Shown here: piece by piece, positions 1 to 7,620 of the stretch
Numbering within the stretch: the first letter of the stretch is position 1
Layout: each line of letters opens with the position of its first letter
Source of the DNA: CAYWJA01 sp964458485
Lineage (GTDB): Bacteria; Patescibacteriota; Gracilibacteria; UM-FILTER-43-11
Direction: 5' to 3'
Assembly: GCA_964458485.1 (NCBI GenBank)
Contig: CAYWJA010000031.1
Coordinates: 1-19,652 of the forward strand
Length of the DNA: 19,652 bases
Program-made: the position numbers and the translations under genes
Notes under the pieces: model-generated
Seen by the model: only the letters and a program-made list of their open reading frames with translations
Database searches by the model: none
Told to the model about the DNA's origin: nothing

Positions 1-420
1 GGAAAAATTTTAGATGGAATAAGATCCAGCATTGCTATTCCTGGAATAATTACTCCAAACAAAATAAAAAAAAACACATTAATAGACGGGGGTGTTGTAA
101 ACCCTGTACCAATCAGTGTTTTAAAAAATAAAGTAGACCTCCTGATTGCAGTTGATTTAAATTATCATTATATAAAAAAGAGAATGCACCGTCAGAAAAA
201 ACAACTATTTTCGCTATTTAGTGAAAGGCAATTTAACATAATAGATATTATCGAAAATACAATAATGATAATGCAAAAAGAACTTGCAGATAAAAAGCTG
301 CTGGAATGTAAGCCGGACATATTAATTAGGCCAAACCTTGCTAAATATGGAATATTTGATTTCCATAAAGCATCTGAAATGATAAAAATAGGCTATAAAG
401 AAGCAAAAAAAATATTATAA
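1..420 (+). CDS. Patatin-like phospholipase, C-terminal part (5' end outside window)
   Basis: The frame is open from base 1 to the TAA at 418-420, so this is the last 139 residues of a longer gene. Residues 9-16 (SSIAIPGI) and 28-37 (IDGGVVNPVP) match the C-terminal half of the bacterial patatin/RssA family. D29 of the DGG motif would be the aspartate of the Ser-Asp catalytic dyad; the GxSxG serine motif must lie upstream of the window. Family members are serine acyl hydrolases acting on membrane lipids, usually at the cytoplasmic face. The tail (residues 60-139) is Lys/Ile-rich and helical-looking. Methylglyoxal synthase starts 15 bp downstream on the same strand, so the two are probably cotranscribed. 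An internal ATG at 184 would give a shorter frame but excludes the DGG motif and is not the start. The substrate cannot be told from sequence. Confidence 0.85.
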   Translation, partial: GKILDGIRSSIAIPGIITPNKIKKNTLIDGGVVNPVPISVLKNKVDLLIAVDLNYHYIKKRMHRQKKQLFSLFSERQFNIIDIIENTIMIMQKELADKKLLECKPDILIRPNLAKYGIFDFHKASEMIKIGYKEAKKIL

Positions 421-435
421 TAATAATAAATAATC

Positions 436-813
436 ATGAAGAAAAATGTAGTACTAATAGCCCACGACGATCTAAAGGAGAGAATGTTGGAGTGGGCAAA
501 AAAACACAAAAAAGTACTCGTCAAACATAATCTGATGGGTACAGGTACAACCGGATCAATTTTAAAAAAAGAACTCAAGCTTAAAATCAAATGCTTCAAA
601 AGCGGTCCACTTGGCGGTGACCTACAAATAGGTGCACAAATTGCGGAAGGCAAGGTGGATATAATGATTTTCTTCTGGGATCCCCTATCACCCCATCCGC
701 ATGATGTAGATGTAAAAGCATTGCTAAGAATCGGTGCACTTTACGATATTGCAATTGCATGTAATCCTACTTCAGCAAGTTATTTATTTTCGTCTAAAAT
801 GATGAATAAGTAA
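436..813 (+). CDS. mgsA: Methylglyoxal synthase
   Basis: Converts dihydroxyacetone phosphate to methylglyoxal and phosphate, a cytosolic bypass of lower glycolysis that relieves phosphosugar build-up. The 125 residues are slightly shorter than the usual 130-150. Family signatures are in order: LIAHDD (residues 7-12), the phosphate-binding GTGTTG (35-40), SGPLGGD (56-62) with D62 at the position of the catalytic aspartate of the E. coli enzyme, and DPLSPHPHDVDVKALLR (82-98) containing the conserved His/Asp pair. The ATG at 436 is 15 bp after the patatin-like gene, with no strong ribosome-binding site. The TAA ends 3 bp before the convergent tsaB stop, so transcription from both sides meets in a small hairpin. 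The product is a confident call; only the physiological trigger is unknown. Confidence 0.95.
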   Translation: MKKNVVLIAHDDLKERMLEWAKKHKKVLVKHNLMGTGTTGSILKKELKLKIKCFKSGPLGGDLQIGAQIAEGKVDIMIFFWDPLSPHPHDVDVKALLRIGALYDIAIACNPTSASYLFSSKMMNK

Positions 814-831
814 GATTTATATTTTCTTACT
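809..831. terminator. Small hairpin at the mgsA/tsaB convergence
   Basis: AGTAAGA (809-815) and TCTTACT (825-831) form a perfect 7-bp stem with a 9-nt AT-rich loop. The stem covers both stop codons of the two convergent genes. It is AU-rich and has no good T tract, so a terminator role is only a guess from position. Confidence 0.3.
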
Positions 832-1470
832 CTTTGTAATAGTCGGATCTTTACCATAAAATGGTTCAATCAAATCATATTTTTTGTATTCTTGATCAAA
901 TATCGATTGAACGGCCTTTTGCCATACCTCGCCCGCAGATAGGACACTTGTTATTTCATTTAATTCAGATAATTGCGTACGATGTGCATCACTCAATTGG
1001 CCAATCCACTTAACGTCAAATTCAGATACAAGCTCATGGTGACATTCGCTGACTGAGATGATGCTTTGTGGGTACTCTTCTTTAAATTTACCAAACCCTA
1101 CCATATAAACCTGATCGCGATTCATTGTTTGTAAGTATATAAAATCTTTTTCGTCAATTCTATACCGATACCATTCATCCGTCCGCAATCCGACAATCGG
1201 TATTTTAAGCTGATGCGCAAATTGGTTCGCAACTGAAATGCCAACTCGAAGCCCTGTAAAACTACCAGGACCTTTTATTGCCATAACCCCCTCAAAACTT
1301 GATCCCGACTTTGTCGGGAGAGACTTGAGACCTGAGACTAATTTATCAATATTTTCAATTATTCCCTCAGATGCATTCATTTGCTCTAGTGGCAAGTAGC
1401 CGAAAACCTCACTTTCGGATACTAGTGAAATTCCGGAGGAAGTTGTTGATGTGTCGATACATAAAAACAT
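817..1470 (-). CDS. tsaB: TsaB, tRNA t6A37 threonylcarbamoyltransferase complex subunit
   Basis: TsaB is the non-catalytic ASKHA-fold partner of TsaD in making N6-threonylcarbamoyladenosine at A37 of ANN-decoding tRNAs. From the ATG at 1470 the protein has 217 residues, near the family norm of about 230. It opens with MFLCIDTSTTSSGISL, the typical ASKHA strand, and carries KGPGSFTGLRVG, the family signature. The frame is open upstream to an ATG at 1578, but that adds an Arg-rich stretch and five SDHQ units that are simply translated tandem DNA repeats, so 1470 is preferred. No Shine-Dalgarno site is visible; the repeat array touches the start codon. An in-frame hairpin palindrome (1303-1319) adds about six residues (around PTKSGS) in the loop just before FEGVMAIKGPGS. 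The upstream murein hydrolase gene ends about 105 bp away on the same strand, so it is probably cotranscribed. Confidence 0.93.
   Translation of the reverse strand: MFLCIDTSTTSSGISLVSESEVFGYLPLEQMNASEGIIENIDKLVSGLKSLPTKSGSSFEGVMAIKGPGSFTGLRVGISVANQFAHQLKIPIVGLRTDEWYRYRIDEKDFIYLQTMNRDQVYMVGFGKFKEEYPQSIISVSECHHELVSEFDVKWIGQLSDAHRTQLSELNEITSVLSAGEVWQKAVQSIFDQEYKKYDLIEPFYGKDPTITKSKKI
1303..1319. repeat. REP-like palindrome inside tsaB
   Basis: TCCCGAC-TTT-GTCGGGA is a perfect 7-bp inverted repeat with a 3-nt loop, within the coding sequence of tsaB. The core resembles the short GC-rich REP palindromes in intergenic sites of this window (7609, 18077, 19590). It is translated as part of a loop. 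Insertion into a tolerant loop is inferred. Confidence 0.6.
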
Positions 1471-1594
1471 TTGGTGATCCGATTGGTGATCCGATTGGTG
1501 ATCCGATTGGTGATCCGATTGGTGATCCGATTGGTCTAATTCAGTCAAACCCCTATTGGATCTCCTATGGATCCTCAATTGGATCCCCTATTGG
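1471..1594. repeat. 12-nt tandem-repeat hairpin element, copy A
   Basis: About 5.3 copies of the 12-nt unit GATTGGTGATCC (1471-1534) are followed by a 15-nt spacer (1535-1549) and a degenerate arm (1550-1594) built of ATTGGATCC-type units. The second arm can pair with the first: aligned over 20 nt it differs from the exact complement at about five positions, two of them G-U wobbles. It lies between the murein hydrolase gene and tsaB, supplies the TGA stop of the former and touches the ATG of the latter. It is homologous to the element at 12231-12337. Confidence 0.85.
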
Positions 1595-4500
1595 AGATTT
1601 CAACTCCTTGATAATAATACTTAATAATCTCTACATACGTTTTCCCACTCTTAGCCATTCCCTCCGCACCACATCCACTCATGCCGACTCCATGCCCCTT
1701 TTTCGTCATGCCTTTACAATAAGGATCATCGACTGATTGAAGATATGGTGTATGTGTCCAGCCCCAAACTTCTTTGGCAGATAAGGTTTTACCATTGCTC
1801 TGGTTAAAATAAGGAGTTTTTACAAGTTTGCCATTATATGTAACTACTTTATTTTTAGTTGTACCTACAGCGTTTAGAAAGTTTGGGGACCGTTTTTCAA
1901 CGCCATAGCCCAGATATTTCTGAAAAATCGCAGGATCATCATTCCCGTCATATGGTAAGCCTGGAAATTTACGATTATCACTATCCATATAAAAACGTGC
2001 ATATGTACGGGCAAGTATTGCAATAGCTTTTTGTTTCTCAGGATGCACATTATTAGATACTTCTGCCAAACCTTTCATATAATCCTCGAGTGGTAATTCA
2101 TTTATATATGCAGTTTTATTATTAACTGAACGAATTTCCATTATGCCACGGAATTTATTATCGTTTAAACTATTATTCCAAGATGGACGCCTTTGCATTG
2201 TTATTATTTCAACAATACCGCCGGACTCCGGAACAACACGAATTACATCGCTTGCTTTAGATACATTAAAGAATTGAACATGAATATTATCATTTACCCG
2301 TCTTGCAGTAAAATAATATCCAGCATCTATTTTAAATAATTCCTTCCCATTTTTATCTACAACCTTATAATTTTTATCTGCTGTAATTTTAGATACATCG
2401 TCTTCGTAGGAAATACGAACGCGGAATGGTTTTTCTGATTGCTTTTTGGTTGTATTCTTTTTGACCTTCAGTTGTTGGGCCGGTTGTGGGGCAATTGTTG
2501 GGCCAGTTGTAGTCTTAATATTGTTATCAATTCCACTACTCGCTCCACAATTGGCCCCACACGACGTAGTAGTGGCCCCACTATTGGCCCCACTATCGGA
2601 CACCTTAAAATCCCACCTAATAAAAGTTCCATCAATCCATCCAACATGCTCCATTACTAATTGAAAATATTCAGTGAAATTTCCATTTTCAAAAGGCTTT
2701 ATTTTAAATTTAAAGGTAGCTATTTCACCTGGCTTAACTTCTCTTTCAGACATCCTCGCGGCACGATATTTATTTACCCAATCTCCGCTAAAATAAAGTC
2801 TACTTATATGATCACGCGGTCTTGTTGGTGCTAAATGAATTGCATTTTTTCCACTATTACGCCAAACAGTATTACTAAGATTTAAAAATTTGACCTCAAT
2901 TTCCTTTTCTTGTCCGCGATTAGCTTTAACTAAAAACTGAGTTTTTTTGGTGATTCTTGCACGAAGAAATGGTTTTGGTACATCGATTATAAGCCTTGCA
3001 GCACCATTTTCTATTGGTGATCTATTAAATTTAGAATTCAAAAATACTAGATGTTTACCGGTGGCATAAGGTGCCTGTGCCCAAAAATCAAAATTAAATA
3101 TATTTCCTGGATTTATAATATTGGCTGGAGTGATCTTTCTGGTAAATATTTTTACACCTCTATTTATAAAAGTGATATTCATAATATCCTTTTTCCACGC
3201 AAGATCTCCGGTATTTTTCATTTTAAATTTTATCTCTTTCATCTCCCCAGGCTGCATTTGGATTGTCCTAACATTATTGACGATTTCAGCTGCATGCCTT
3301 GGTTTTTTTATTGTGATTCCAAAATTTAATCCTTTATTTTTAAGCCAACTTATATGTTCAATAACAGGAGAAAAATATTCTGTAATTTTTCCTTCATATC
3401 TGGATGGTGCCTCCAAATCAAATATGAATGTACCTGTCTCACCAGGCCTGACTTCACTTTCAAGAAGATGCGCCAACCGAGTTGCATGCTTAGTTAGTAA
3501 AAAACTTCTTCTATCCCGCAAATTCTCTGTGCCCATTCTAATTGGGTAAGATCCGTAATTAGACCATGTAACATTACCGGTATTTTTAAGTTTTATACTT
3601 GCATTAATTTTTTGATCTTGAAAAACAACTCCGCTTGGCAGTTTTGAACTGACGACTTCATAGGAAAAGATAGGCTTCTTTGTGTAAATCGGTATAAATG
3701 CCGAAGATTTAGATATCTTAAATTTACCATTTACAACCGGTGTAATTTCAAAATAATTATTTTCCGGTATATACCCCCCTCTAATTTCGACTTCAAATGT
3801 AGCAGTACTTCCCGGAGAAACTACATCCTCCTTCATATCTGCTGCCACAAATGATTTATCGGATACTATTGGAATTATACGTGCACCTTTGTGCTTTGTT
3901 GAATTAACAACATGGAGCCATGTATTGTTGTCCCACGATTTTTTACCTGTATTTTTAAATTGAAGATATATCTTTTTTTTGCCATTTGGTAATAACTCAA
4001 TGGTCGATAAACTCCCTTTCATCTCAGCATCATAATCGAGTGTTTGTGTAAGACCTGATTCAGTAAGATTAAGACGATAAAGTAATCCTGCACGTTGTCT
4101 GATTTTAGAAAATAAACTGTAAAGATTTCTGCCAGGGCATACTGTGTGTCTATAGTCTTTATGGCCGGCAATGTTAGGATAAGCCTTACCCCTAAAAATA
4201 GAAGACCCTTCAGGATTTATATTATGAATTTTAGATTTATTTGCTATTAACTTTATAAGTGCATTCAAGGCTGGCTGAGGTACCATACTTTCTTCATAAT
4301 TACCAATAAGACCTATACCCATATTCCCATTGTTATAACAAAGGGCATGTGCACCTATTACTTTATCTCCACCATACCTGCCTTCATAGATATTACCCAA
4401 AGGATCAATTAAGTAATTATAACCAACATCACCCCATCCACGTGTTTTTGCATGAAAATGATAAATTGCGCGAACCATAGCGGAGTAATCCCTGCCATCC

Positions 4501-5258
4501 ATAACCTTATCCCCTGTTATATCGCGAACATCGGAATCTGTGTGGTGAATAGTAATTTTTCTTAATTTCGATGCATAAGATAGAGGCCAGAGTAATTCAT
4601 CTCCATCATGGCTATATTTAAGTGTATGAGAAATACTAGTTTCTGCTGCATATTGCTTACTAATATTTGCACATGGGTCTGCATAATCTTTTTCATCTCC
4701 ACTTTTGGATTCATAATATTCTTTTAATTTAGGTGTCCAATATCGGTAATTCTCATCTGCACCCCATTCTGATCGATTAATTATTTTTATTCCGGAAGAT
4801 GATGTAGGGCCTGCATATAAAATACTACTTCCTCCTATATTTTTATTTGATGTAAAAAGGAAATCTGCATCCAACTTTAGATTACCTGCTGATCTTCCAA
4901 TAATTTTAAATTGTGTGGTTTTTGTTGGCGAAGTGAAGATAAGTGCCTCAGCGCCAAAACCATCATCATGGATATCAACAGGTTCCCATACGCCATTCTG
5001 AAATGGAAAAAAATTCACCATTAGACCATCTATCTCGGTATTTGACTTAATCATTACTGCATTAAATTTTTTTTCCTCCTGATAAATTTGTGAATAAGCA
5101 ATGCTTCCAAATTGCTGAAGTTCAATTTTATGACTTACGGATTCGCTAGCAAAAACAGATCTTGATCCAAAAAATAATATAGAAATAAAAAAAGCTGTTA
5201 AAAGCTTCATGCTAATTTTTTTTATAGCTGACCAATAATATTTTTTTTTGTTTTTCAT
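1575..5258 (-). CDS. Secreted PGRP-type amidase / Ig-like repeats / SpoIID fusion
   Basis: A 1227-residue exported murein hydrolase. A Lys-rich N-terminus and hydrophobic stretch (about 18-36, ending SVFA) form a signal peptide; Met17 (5210) is an alternative start. Residues about 158-390 are an Amidase_2/PGRP domain with zinc ligands H238 (of HHT), H366 (GHKD) and C374 (TVCPG), and Y280 in GWGDVGYNY, all as in T7-lysozyme-like amidases. Four Ig-like domains (about 418-515, 535-642, 662-760, 772-885) each carry an N-T/S-G/N...W motif resembling NBR1-type domains. A low-complexity linker (887-940) leads to a SpoIID lytic transglycosylase domain (about 944-1222) with ELPLEDYMKGLAEVS, where E1066 matches the catalytic Glu, and GHGVGMS. 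The amidase would strip stem peptides and SpoIID cleave the denuded glycan. The last residues and the TGA stop come from the repeat element at 1471-1594. Confidence 0.9.
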   Translation of the reverse strand: MKNKKKYYWSAIKKISMKLLTAFFISILFFGSRSVFASESVSHKIELQQFGSIAYSQIYQEEKKFNAVMIKSNTEIDGLMVNFFPFQNGVWEPVDIHDDGFGAEALIFTSPTKTTQFKIIGRSAGNLKLDADFLFTSNKNIGGSSILYAGPTSSSGIKIINRSEWGADENYRYWTPKLKEYYESKSGDEKDYADPCANISKQYAAETSISHTLKYSHDGDELLWPLSYASKLRKITIHHTDSDVRDITGDKVMDGRDYSAMVRAIYHFHAKTRGWGDVGYNYLIDPLGNIYEGRYGGDKVIGAHALCYNNGNMGIGLIGNYEESMVPQPALNALIKLIANKSKIHNINPEGSSIFRGKAYPNIAGHKDYRHTVCPGRNLYSLFSKIRQRAGLLYRLNLTESGLTQTLDYDAEMKGSLSTIELLPNGKKKIYLQFKNTGKKSWDNNTWLHVVNSTKHKGARIIPIVSDKSFVAADMKEDVVSPGSTATFEVEIRGGYIPENNYFEITPVVNGKFKISKSSAFIPIYTKKPIFSYEVVSSKLPSGVVFQDQKINASIKLKNTGNVTWSNYGSYPIRMGTENLRDRRSFLLTKHATRLAHLLESEVRPGETGTFIFDLEAPSRYEGKITEYFSPVIEHISWLKNKGLNFGITIKKPRHAAEIVNNVRTIQMQPGEMKEIKFKMKNTGDLAWKKDIMNITFINRGVKIFTRKITPANIINPGNIFNFDFWAQAPYATGKHLVFLNSKFNRSPIENGAARLIIDVPKPFLRARITKKTQFLVKANRGQEKEIEVKFLNLSNTVWRNSGKNAIHLAPTRPRDHISRLYFSGDWVNKYRAARMSEREVKPGEIATFKFKIKPFENGNFTEYFQLVMEHVGWIDGTFIRWDFKVSDSGANSGATTTSCGANCGASSGIDNNIKTTTGPTIAPQPAQQLKVKKNTTKKQSEKPFRVRISYEDDVSKITADKNYKVVDKNGKELFKIDAGYYFTARRVNDNIHVQFFNVSKASDVIRVVPESGGIVEIITMQRRPSWNNSLNDNKFRGIMEIRSVNNKTAYINELPLEDYMKGLAEVSNNVHPEKQKAIAILARTYARFYMDSDNRKFPGLPYDGNDDPAIFQKYLGYGVEKRSPNFLNAVGTTKNKVVTYNGKLVKTPYFNQSNGKTLSAKEVWGWTHTPYLQSVDDPYCKGMTKKGHGVGMSGCGAEGMAKSGKTYVEIIKYYYQGVEISNRGSN
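2471..2598. repeat. Intragenic repeat hairpin in the amidase/SpoIID linker
   Basis: On the plus strand, about 12-nt units related to GTTGTTGGGCC (2471-2510) are followed by complementary units containing TTGGCCCCAC (2533-2598); CAATTG and GGGCC/GGCCC blocks recur in both arms. On the coding strand it specifies residues about 887-930, a Gly/Ala/Ser/Thr then Pro/Gln linker. The design matches the intergenic hairpins, but this copy is translated. Confidence 0.65.
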
Positions 5259-5276
5259 ATTATTTAGGTGCGAACC

Positions 5277-5837
5277 CTATAGGGGTGCATCCTCATCCGG
5301 AAGGCATACGACCTGGCCATTACGTTTTTTATGTGCAACATCTAAAATCGTACGAGCAACTCCTTCAGGATCTGGAATTTGATCGATAAAAAAATCTGAT
5401 GCATCTCCGGCCGCTGTTTGCACTGCTAAATCACCATAATGAAGAATAGTTGGAACAATACCGCTAATTGTACCTGTTGTATCCTGGATCTGCTCTAATG
5501 GAGTTGATGTAACACTTCTTTTAAGGAAAGAAATCTGCGTAACATCTATAAGTCGATCTGTTGTGAGTATAAAAATATCAAATTCCTCATCTATCCATCT
5601 TATGCAAGTAAATAAAAGACCATATAAGATAACCAGGCAGGCAAAAACGCCAACTATAACCCCTCTTTCATGGTATTGAGATAAAGGATACGCTACAAAC
5701 CAAAAAATCACAAAAAGTGAAATCGGTATAACAACAACAAGAAAAAGAGACATTACAATTTTTGCATAAACAATATTATGCTTACTAATAAGCTTTAAAA
5801 CTTTTTCACCTTCACGTTGACCAGGAAATTGGAACAC
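5277..5837 (-). CDS. Membrane protein with bacterial PH (YdbS/DUF304-like) domain
   Basis: 186 residues. The start FPGQREGEKVL is typical of small bacterial PH-domain membrane proteins (bPH_2). Two hydrophobic segments (about 25-51 and 60-80) are separated by a short charged loop, placing the PH-like domain (about 95-172: FDIFILTTDRLIDV ... TPLEQIQDTTG ... GDLAVQTA) on one side of the membrane, probably cytoplasmic. Function is not established for these proteins; membrane or envelope-stress roles have been proposed. The stop is TAG, the only one in the window, 18 bp before the murein hydrolase start, so the two are likely cotranscribed. Upstream is a 140-bp AT-rich gap with a repeat hairpin. 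The family call is good; the role is unknown. Confidence 0.8.
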   Translation of the reverse strand: MFQFPGQREGEKVLKLISKHNIVYAKIVMSLFLVVVIPISLFVIFWFVAYPLSQYHERGVIVGVFACLVILYGLLFTCIRWIDEEFDIFILTTDRLIDVTQISFLKRSVTSTPLEQIQDTTGTISGIVPTILHYGDLAVQTAAGDASDFFIDQIPDPEGVARTILDVAHKKRNGQVVCLPDEDAPL

Positions 5838-5839
5838 AA

Positions 5840-5935
5840 ATTAATTTTTAATTTATAATTTTTAATTTTTATTGAATTACTAACTAATTAGCTAAATAAA
5901 AACTAAAAAATAAAAACTAAAAATTCAATAGTATT
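5840..5935. repeat. AT-rich repeat hairpin upstream of the PH-domain gene
   Basis: Repeated TTTTTAATTT-like units (5840-5873) face complementary AAAAACTAAAAAATAAAAAC-like units (5898-5930), and TTGAATTACTA/TTCAATAGT blocks also recur in both arms. The layout is the tandem-units-versus-complement design seen elsewhere here, in AT-only sequence. It fills most of the gap 5838-5977. I see no convincing promoter beside it. Confidence 0.5.
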
Positions 5936-5977
5936 GTGCCACAAAAACCTCAGTATTCCAATAGAGAGTAATGAAGC

Positions 5978-6799
5978 TTAAGAGTTCTTTTCCTTATATA
6001 TCAACTTAACAAACTTAAAAGTAGCATTCCAAATACGTATAAAGCGTTTTGGCTCACGAATTAATCTATATAACCATTCCAACCCTATCTTCTGTATTAA
6101 TTTAGGTGCCCTTTTTATTTTTCCTACATGAAAATCAAATGCCCCACCAACACCGATTGCAACTTTTGTTGATTCTAATTTAAATAGATTACGATGAATC
6201 CAAAGCTCCTGCTTAGGCGCACCGTAAGCAACAAAAAGTATGTCCGGATTTACCTTATTTATATAATCACAAATATCTTCTTCGTCATGCCTATGTGGTG
6301 AGCCTGCGAAGCAACCGACAAATTGGGACTGGGGATATATTTTAGAAAATTTGTTCGCTAAACGTTTTGCAACTCCTTCTTTTGCTCCTAATAAAAATAT
6401 CTTCCAATCTTTCTTGTCAGACTGCTCTACTACTTTTGGCAATAAATCGGTTCCTGTAATCCTTTCATTTATAATAGTGCGAATCCGACTTGGCGTGAAT
6501 AAAATGGAAGCAAGTGATCCGAAAAGCTGAAAAAAACATCCGATTTTATATTTACATTTAGGTTTCGCCAAATAATAAGCCGCCCAAAGTATCCCTATTC
6601 CATCTGATGTATTAATTTCTGACCTTTGTAAAACCTGAAAAAACTCCTCATTTTGCTCCGTCTCCAGAACCATTTCCGGATTTACTGTAACAATATATGC
6701 TTTGTGATTATTATTTACTATTTTATCTATTCTTTCTAAAATTTCCTCGTAATCGAAGTTGTGTATTGGTATACCTGTTATTTTTATCTGATCTTTCAT
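5978..6799 (-). CDS. WecG/TagA/CpsF-family (GT26) glycosyltransferase
   Basis: GT26 enzymes transfer a sugar, such as ManNAc or ManNAcA, from a UDP donor onto an undecaprenyl-linked acceptor during cell-surface polymer synthesis. From the ATG at 6799 the protein has 273 residues. Conserved blocks are in order: TVNPEM, TSDGIGILWA, ERITGTDLLP, FLLGAKEGVA, DILFVAYGAPKQELWI, GVGGAFDFHVGKIKRAP and GLEWLYRLIREPKR. The frame extends to 6826, but the ATG at 6799 follows an AGGA Shine-Dalgarno (8-9 nt upstream) and sits 2 bp after the methyltransferase stop, the expected geometry for translational coupling. The longer start would overlap the upstream gene and lacks a ribosome site. The basic C-terminus (KKAP-type and RxPKR patches) may contact membrane. 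The exact sugar is unknown. Confidence 0.92.
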   Translation of the reverse strand: MKDQIKITGIPIHNFDYEEILERIDKIVNNNHKAYIVTVNPEMVLETEQNEEFFQVLQRSEINTSDGIGILWAAYYLAKPKCKYKIGCFFQLFGSLASILFTPSRIRTIINERITGTDLLPKVVEQSDKKDWKIFLLGAKEGVAKRLANKFSKIYPQSQFVGCFAGSPHRHDEEDICDYINKVNPDILFVAYGAPKQELWIHRNLFKLESTKVAIGVGGAFDFHVGKIKRAPKLIQKIGLEWLYRLIREPKRFIRIWNATFKFVKLIYKEKNS

Positions 6800-6801
6800 T
6801 T

Positions 6802-7512
6802 TTATTTCCTGCGTAAAATTAAACAAATATTAAACGCTCTCCAAAATTTTACCCTATTCCCCTTGCGGGTGAAATAAAATTTTTCAATCTTCCATTTCTT
6901 TCTACCAAAATACTTGATCAACTCTTTTGGTAAAAAGGCATGATAATAACGTTTTATAGGATGATTCCCCCACTTTACCCACAAATCATTCCATGCATAT
7001 TTTAGGCCAAGATGTAAAATAAAAGATAAAATTGATTTCATAAAACATTTTAAATATTTCAACTGAAATAAATTCCAGACAGTTAAAATTAAAATTCCAT
7101 CTTTTTTAAGAACACGATGCATTTCATTTACTGCTTTTTTGCATAATTTTCTGCCTGGAATATGATGAAAAGATGCAATGGAAAATATGACATCAAAACT
7201 ATCATTCGGTAAATCCAAATCAACCATATCCGCAAGTTCAAAATTTGCATTTGAATGATTAACACGCGCCTTTTCTATTAATCCGGAGCTATTATCAATG
7301 CCTAGATAATTAACTTTTTTTGGCTTCAGTAGCTCATAAACACGTCCATTCCCACACCCAAGATCAAGAACTTTTACATTACTTTCTACATATTCTAGAA
7401 ATTCATGAAATTCTAGCCATTGAACCTTTCGGGTTTGGTCAAATTCTCCAGCAATGGAGTTATATGCCTTTTTAACCAAATCCTTAATTCTGTTGGAATG
7501 TTTTTTTCTCAT
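6802..7512 (-). CDS. Class I SAM-dependent methyltransferase, Trm9/UbiE-like
   Basis: 236 residues with a Methyltransf_11 core: motif I VLDLGCGNG (48-56), the acidic end of strand 2 in YLGIDNSSGLIEKA, then NDSFDVIFSIASFHHI and LKKDGILILTVWN. The N-terminus AYNSIAGEFDQTRKVQW and the order of blocks resemble Trm9/ALKBH8-type wobble-uridine methyltransferases, and the C-terminal FWRAFNICLILRRK also fits such proteins. A small-molecule or surface-glycan substrate remains possible because the next gene, 2 bp downstream, is a surface-polymer glycosyltransferase. A TATACT box ends 8 bp before the ATG, so the mRNA may be nearly leaderless. The fold is certain; the substrate is not. Confidence 0.8.
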   Translation of the reverse strand: MRKKHSNRIKDLVKKAYNSIAGEFDQTRKVQWLEFHEFLEYVESNVKVLDLGCGNGRVYELLKPKKVNYLGIDNSSGLIEKARVNHSNANFELADMVDLDLPNDSFDVIFSIASFHHIPGRKLCKKAVNEMHRVLKKDGILILTVWNLFQLKYLKCFMKSILSFILHLGLKYAWNDLWVKWGNHPIKRYYHAFLPKELIKYFGRKKWKIEKFYFTRKGNRVKFWRAFNICLILRRK

Positions 7513-7519
7513 CTATTTC

Positions 7520-7548
7520 AGTATACCGTATTTTTTTATCCCGATCAC
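7520..7548 (-). promoter_or_regulatory. Possible promoter of the methyltransferase-glycosyltransferase pair
   Basis: On the minus strand TATACT (7520-7525) is a good -10 box; the -35 position 17 bp upstream reads GTGATC (7543-7548), a weak match. Transcription would begin at about 7513, at the start codon, giving a leaderless or nearly leaderless message. The -35 region overlaps the repeat array. Confidence 0.35.
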
Positions 7549-7620
7549 CATTTGTCACCCAGATATCCCATTGTCATCCCGATATCCCATTTGTCATCCC
7601 GATATCCCATTTGTCATCCC
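7548..7620. repeat. 20-nt tandem repeats leading into a REP
   Basis: Four head-to-tail copies of a 19-20-nt unit, CCATTTGTCATCCCGATATC, at 7548-7567, 7568-7586, 7587-7606 and a partial copy at 7607-7620. The last runs directly into the REP hairpin at 7609-7639, so the array looks like amplification of the REP's outer edge. There are no unique spacers, so it is not a CRISPR array. Confidence 0.85.

Noticed and set aside
1471..1578. N-terminal extension of TsaB with (SDHQ)5
   Set aside because: TsaB family proteins begin at the MFLCIDTS strand; the extension is the 12-nt array. It is kept only as a possibility in a finding.
1371..1736. 121-residue plus-strand frame with GDPI repeats
   Set aside because: It is translated tandem repeat flanked by the antisense of tsaB and the murein hydrolase.
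2439..2664. Two plus-strand frames opposite the hydrolase linker
   Set aside because: Low-complexity shadows of the repeat hairpin.
7548..7620. CRISPR array
   Set aside because: Units are directly adjacent with no unique spacers, and no cas gene is in the window.
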